Shown here: piece after piece, positions 6,285-8,398 of the stretch
Numbering within the stretch: position 1 is the first letter of the stretch
Layout: every line of letters begins with the position of its first letter
Source of the DNA: Actinobacteria bacterium UBA7422
Lineage (GTDB): Bacteria; Actinomycetota; Actinomycetes; S36-B12
Direction: 5' to 3'
NCBI GenBank assembly: GCA_002469525.1
Contig: DKME01000052.1
Span: 1-8,398 of the forward strand
Length of the DNA stretch: 8,398 nucleotides
Position numbers and translations under genes: made by a program
The notes under the pieces: generated by a model
Database searches by the model: none
What the model saw: only the letters and a program-made list of their open reading frames with translations
Told to the model about the DNA's origin: nothing

Positions 6285-8398
6285 GTGAGCTCCCCAGCAA
6301 AAAAGAGCTCCGCTAGTAAGAAGACGGCAAAAAAGCCGACTAAGCGGAGCGCGTCGAGCGACGAATACGTGCCTTTGTGGCGGCGTCGTTGGCTGCGCCG
6401 ACTCCTCTGGCTAATCATCCTTCTCATAGCGATCGGAACAACAATCTTTGCAGTCCTTTTGGCTAGGACGGAAGTGCCAACACCCAATGACTTGGCAACG
6501 AGTGAAGCAACCGTCGTGCTCTACGCGGACGGAAAAAACGAAATCGGTCGCTTGGGTGAATCAACTAGGCGCTCAGTTCCACTGGCAGAGATCCCTGTTG
6601 ACGTGCAACAAGCAGTCCTTGCGGCTGAAGACCGCAACTTCTACGACCATGGCGGAATTTCGCCACAAGGGATTGCCAGAGCTGCGTTTAACAACCTGAC
6701 GGGCGGAAGCACCCAAGGCGGATCAACTATCACGCAACAGTACGCAAAGATCGCGTTTCTCACCCAGGACCGAACGTGGGACCGCAAGCTCAATGAGGCA
6801 CTACTTGCTTTCAAATTAGAAACCGCTATTTCAAAAGAACAGATCCTCGAGGATTACCTCAACACAATCTATTTTGGTCGCAATGCCAATGGAATTGAAG
6901 CAGCGTCAATCGCCTACTTCGGCAAATCGGTCAATGAGCTCAACTTCAATGAAGGCGCAGTTCTTGCCTCCGTGATCAAGTCGCCATCGGGCCTTAGCCC
7001 AGAAGAAAACCTCAGTGGACTGAAAGCCCGATGGGCATACGTTTTGGACTCCATGGTTGAGATGGGTGAGATCACCCAAGCCCAACGCGATGCGTCAACA
7101 TTCCCGGACATAGTGCCATTCAAACAAAAAGATCGTCTAGGTGGCCAAGTCGGATTTCTCCTCACCGCGGTTGAGCAGCAACTAATCGCACAGGGCTACG
7201 ACCAAGAAGAGATCCAGCGTGGCGGACTCAAGATCGTCAGTTCATTTGTAAGACGTGCGCAACGCGCGGCCCAACGCGCCGTCAAAGACCAAGGACCTAA
7301 ATCAGGAACCGAAGGATTGCGAATTGGGCTTGCGGCGGTCAAACCGGGTACGGGTGAGGTGCTCGCAATGTATGGCGGAAAAAACTTCATTGCCGACCAG
7401 ATCAACAACGCCACCCAACAATTCGCCCAAGCCGGTTCAACTTTTAAACCTTTCGCTCTCGCGGCTGCGGTTGACCAAGGTGTTCAACTGAATTCACTGT
7501 GGAATGGAAACTCACCCGCAACGGTCAACGGTTATACGTTCAACAACTACGGCAACAATTCCTACGGGGTCGTGTCCCTTCTGCAGTCAACCGAGAAGAG
7601 CATCAACTCTGCTTACGTTGAACTGACCGCGGACATTGGTGTGGGAAGTGTTGTTGACGCAGCACTTGCCGCTGGTGTTCCTGACACCACCCCTGGTTTA
7701 AATCTTGAATCGCCCGACCTGACTTTTGTTCTTGGTACGGCATCGCCTTCCGGTCTTGACATGGCTAACGCTTATGCAACTTTTGCTAATGAAGGAAAAA
7801 GCAGTAGCACGACTTTCGTTAAGCAGGTATTCGGATCAAATGGTGGGTTGCTCTACCAATACGAACCGACACTGGTCGCAGCCTTCAGCAGCGATGTGGC
7901 AAACACGGTCACCTATGCCCTCTATAAAACGGTAACGAATGGAACAGCGACCTCGGCTCTGTCAATTGATCGTCCAGCTGCTGCAAAAACGGGCACAACT
8001 GATGACAATAAGAGCGCTTGGTTCGCCGGCTACACCCCGCAGATTTCAGCTGCTGTCCTCATGGCAAAAGAGGACTCGGCCGGACTTCCCATTTCCATGT
8101 CGGGCACCGGTGGACTAAAGACCGTCACGGGTGGATCATTCCCCGCGTCAATCTGGAGCGCATTTATGAAGGATGCGCTCAAAAAGAAGCCTGTTGCTGA
8201 ATTCCCCGCACCACCGGAGAACGCGCTGACACCAATTGAATGCCCGGACTTTATTGAGACCGACCTTGAAGAGATTCCATTTGGTTGCCCTATCCCGGAA
8301 ATAGTTACCGAGTTCGGTCCGGAAAACACGGGCTCAGACCCAGTAGTTACCGATTCAAATCAACCGGTAGTACCGGAACCAACTGCAACCAATGAATT
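6285..8398 (+). CDS. ponA: Class A penicillin-binding protein (PonA-like transglycosylase/transpeptidase), 3' end outside window
   Basis: Bifunctional peptidoglycan synthase that polymerises lipid II and cross-links stem peptides outside the membrane. The frame stays open from GTG 6285 for 704 codons to the window edge. It has a Lys- and Ser-rich cytoplasmic tail (1-40, with WRRRWLRR at 32-39) and one membrane anchor (41-60). The GT51 glycosyltransferase domain shows catalytic E115 in EDRNFYDHGG, QGGSTITQQ (144-152), KLNEALLAFKLE (168-179), ILEDYLNTIYFG (187-198) and AYFGKS (210-215). The transpeptidase domain has S385-T-F-K388 with the nucleophilic serine, S439-I-N441, and K568-T-G570. All catalytic motifs are intact. 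Beyond about residue 640 is an acidic, Pro/Thr/Asn-rich tail with two cysteines (C653, C668). No PASTA domain appears before the cut, favouring a PonA1-like type over PonA2. It probably shares a transcript with the zinc-ribbon gene. Confidence 0.96.
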   Translation, partial: MSSPAKKSSASKKTAKKPTKRSASSDEYVPLWRRRWLRRLLWLIILLIAIGTTIFAVLLARTEVPTPNDLATSEATVVLYADGKNEIGRLGESTRRSVPLAEIPVDVQQAVLAAEDRNFYDHGGISPQGIARAAFNNLTGGSTQGGSTITQQYAKIAFLTQDRTWDRKLNEALLAFKLETAISKEQILEDYLNTIYFGRNANGIEAASIAYFGKSVNELNFNEGAVLASVIKSPSGLSPEENLSGLKARWAYVLDSMVEMGEITQAQRDASTFPDIVPFKQKDRLGGQVGFLLTAVEQQLIAQGYDQEEIQRGGLKIVSSFVRRAQRAAQRAVKDQGPKSGTEGLRIGLAAVKPGTGEVLAMYGGKNFIADQINNATQQFAQAGSTFKPFALAAAVDQGVQLNSLWNGNSPATVNGYTFNNYGNNSYGVVSLLQSTEKSINSAYVELTADIGVGSVVDAALAAGVPDTTPGLNLESPDLTFVLGTASPSGLDMANAYATFANEGKSSSTTFVKQVFGSNGGLLYQYEPTLVAAFSSDVANTVTYALYKTVTNGTATSALSIDRPAAAKTGTTDDNKSAWFAGYTPQISAAVLMAKEDSAGLPISMSGTGGLKTVTGGSFPASIWSAFMKDALKKKPVAEFPAPPENALTPIECPDFIETDLEEIPFGCPIPEIVTEFGPENTGSDPVVTDSNQPVVPEPTATNE

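Noticed and set aside
6227..6487. 86-codon - strand frame with a hydrophobic stretch opposite the PBP start
   Set aside because: The hydrophobic look comes from the complement of the Lys-rich head and membrane anchor of the PBP; no start signal of its own.

Overview
The window looks like chromosomal core sequence from an actinobacterium. The proteins closely resemble, from memory, M. tuberculosis PcnA (Rv3907c), Ino1 (Rv0046c), the PadR protein Rv0047c, the Rv0049-type zinc-ribbon protein and PonA1. Base composition is roughly half G+C, lower than in mycobacteria or Streptomyces, and spacers are very short. That fits a small-genome actinobacterium such as the aquatic Microbacteriaceae, but the lineage is only a guess. 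No mobile element, phage gene, CRISPR array, rRNA or tRNA was seen.

Layout. At the left (+ strand) is a CCA-adding tRNA nucleotidyltransferase. Converging on it from the - strand is a four-gene run, read right to left: PadR-type regulator, inositol-3-phosphate synthase (ino1), MFS transporter, six-TM membrane protein of unknown function. Spacers in this run are 3, 28 and 9 bases, so it is probably one operon. Its last gene overlaps the 3' end of the CCA gene by 77 bases, tail to tail. To the right of a short divergent promoter region (about 5623-5711), the + strand carries a small zinc-ribbon protein (DUF5318-like) and a class A penicillin-binding protein that runs off the window end.

How the genes fit together. 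Ino1 makes the inositol phosphate used for phosphatidylinositol and, in most actinobacteria, mycothiol. The PBP builds peptidoglycan. The MFS and six-TM proteins are likely envelope or transport functions. The CCA enzyme is tRNA housekeeping. Streptomyces and, split across the origin, Mycobacterium carry the same set near the replication origin, so gene content is ordinary.

The less ordinary signals are regulatory. (1) A 16-bp stem-loop lies at the ino1-MFS junction and holds the MFS start codon in its 7-base loop; no Shine-Dalgarno is visible. (2) A perfect 9+1+9 palindrome overlaps the presumed padR promoter, suggesting self-control of the padR-ino1 operon. (3) In the same spacer both divergent genes have a -10-like hexamer placed so that transcripts would begin at or next to the start codon, suggesting a pair of leaderless mRNAs. 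No new multi-gene system was found.
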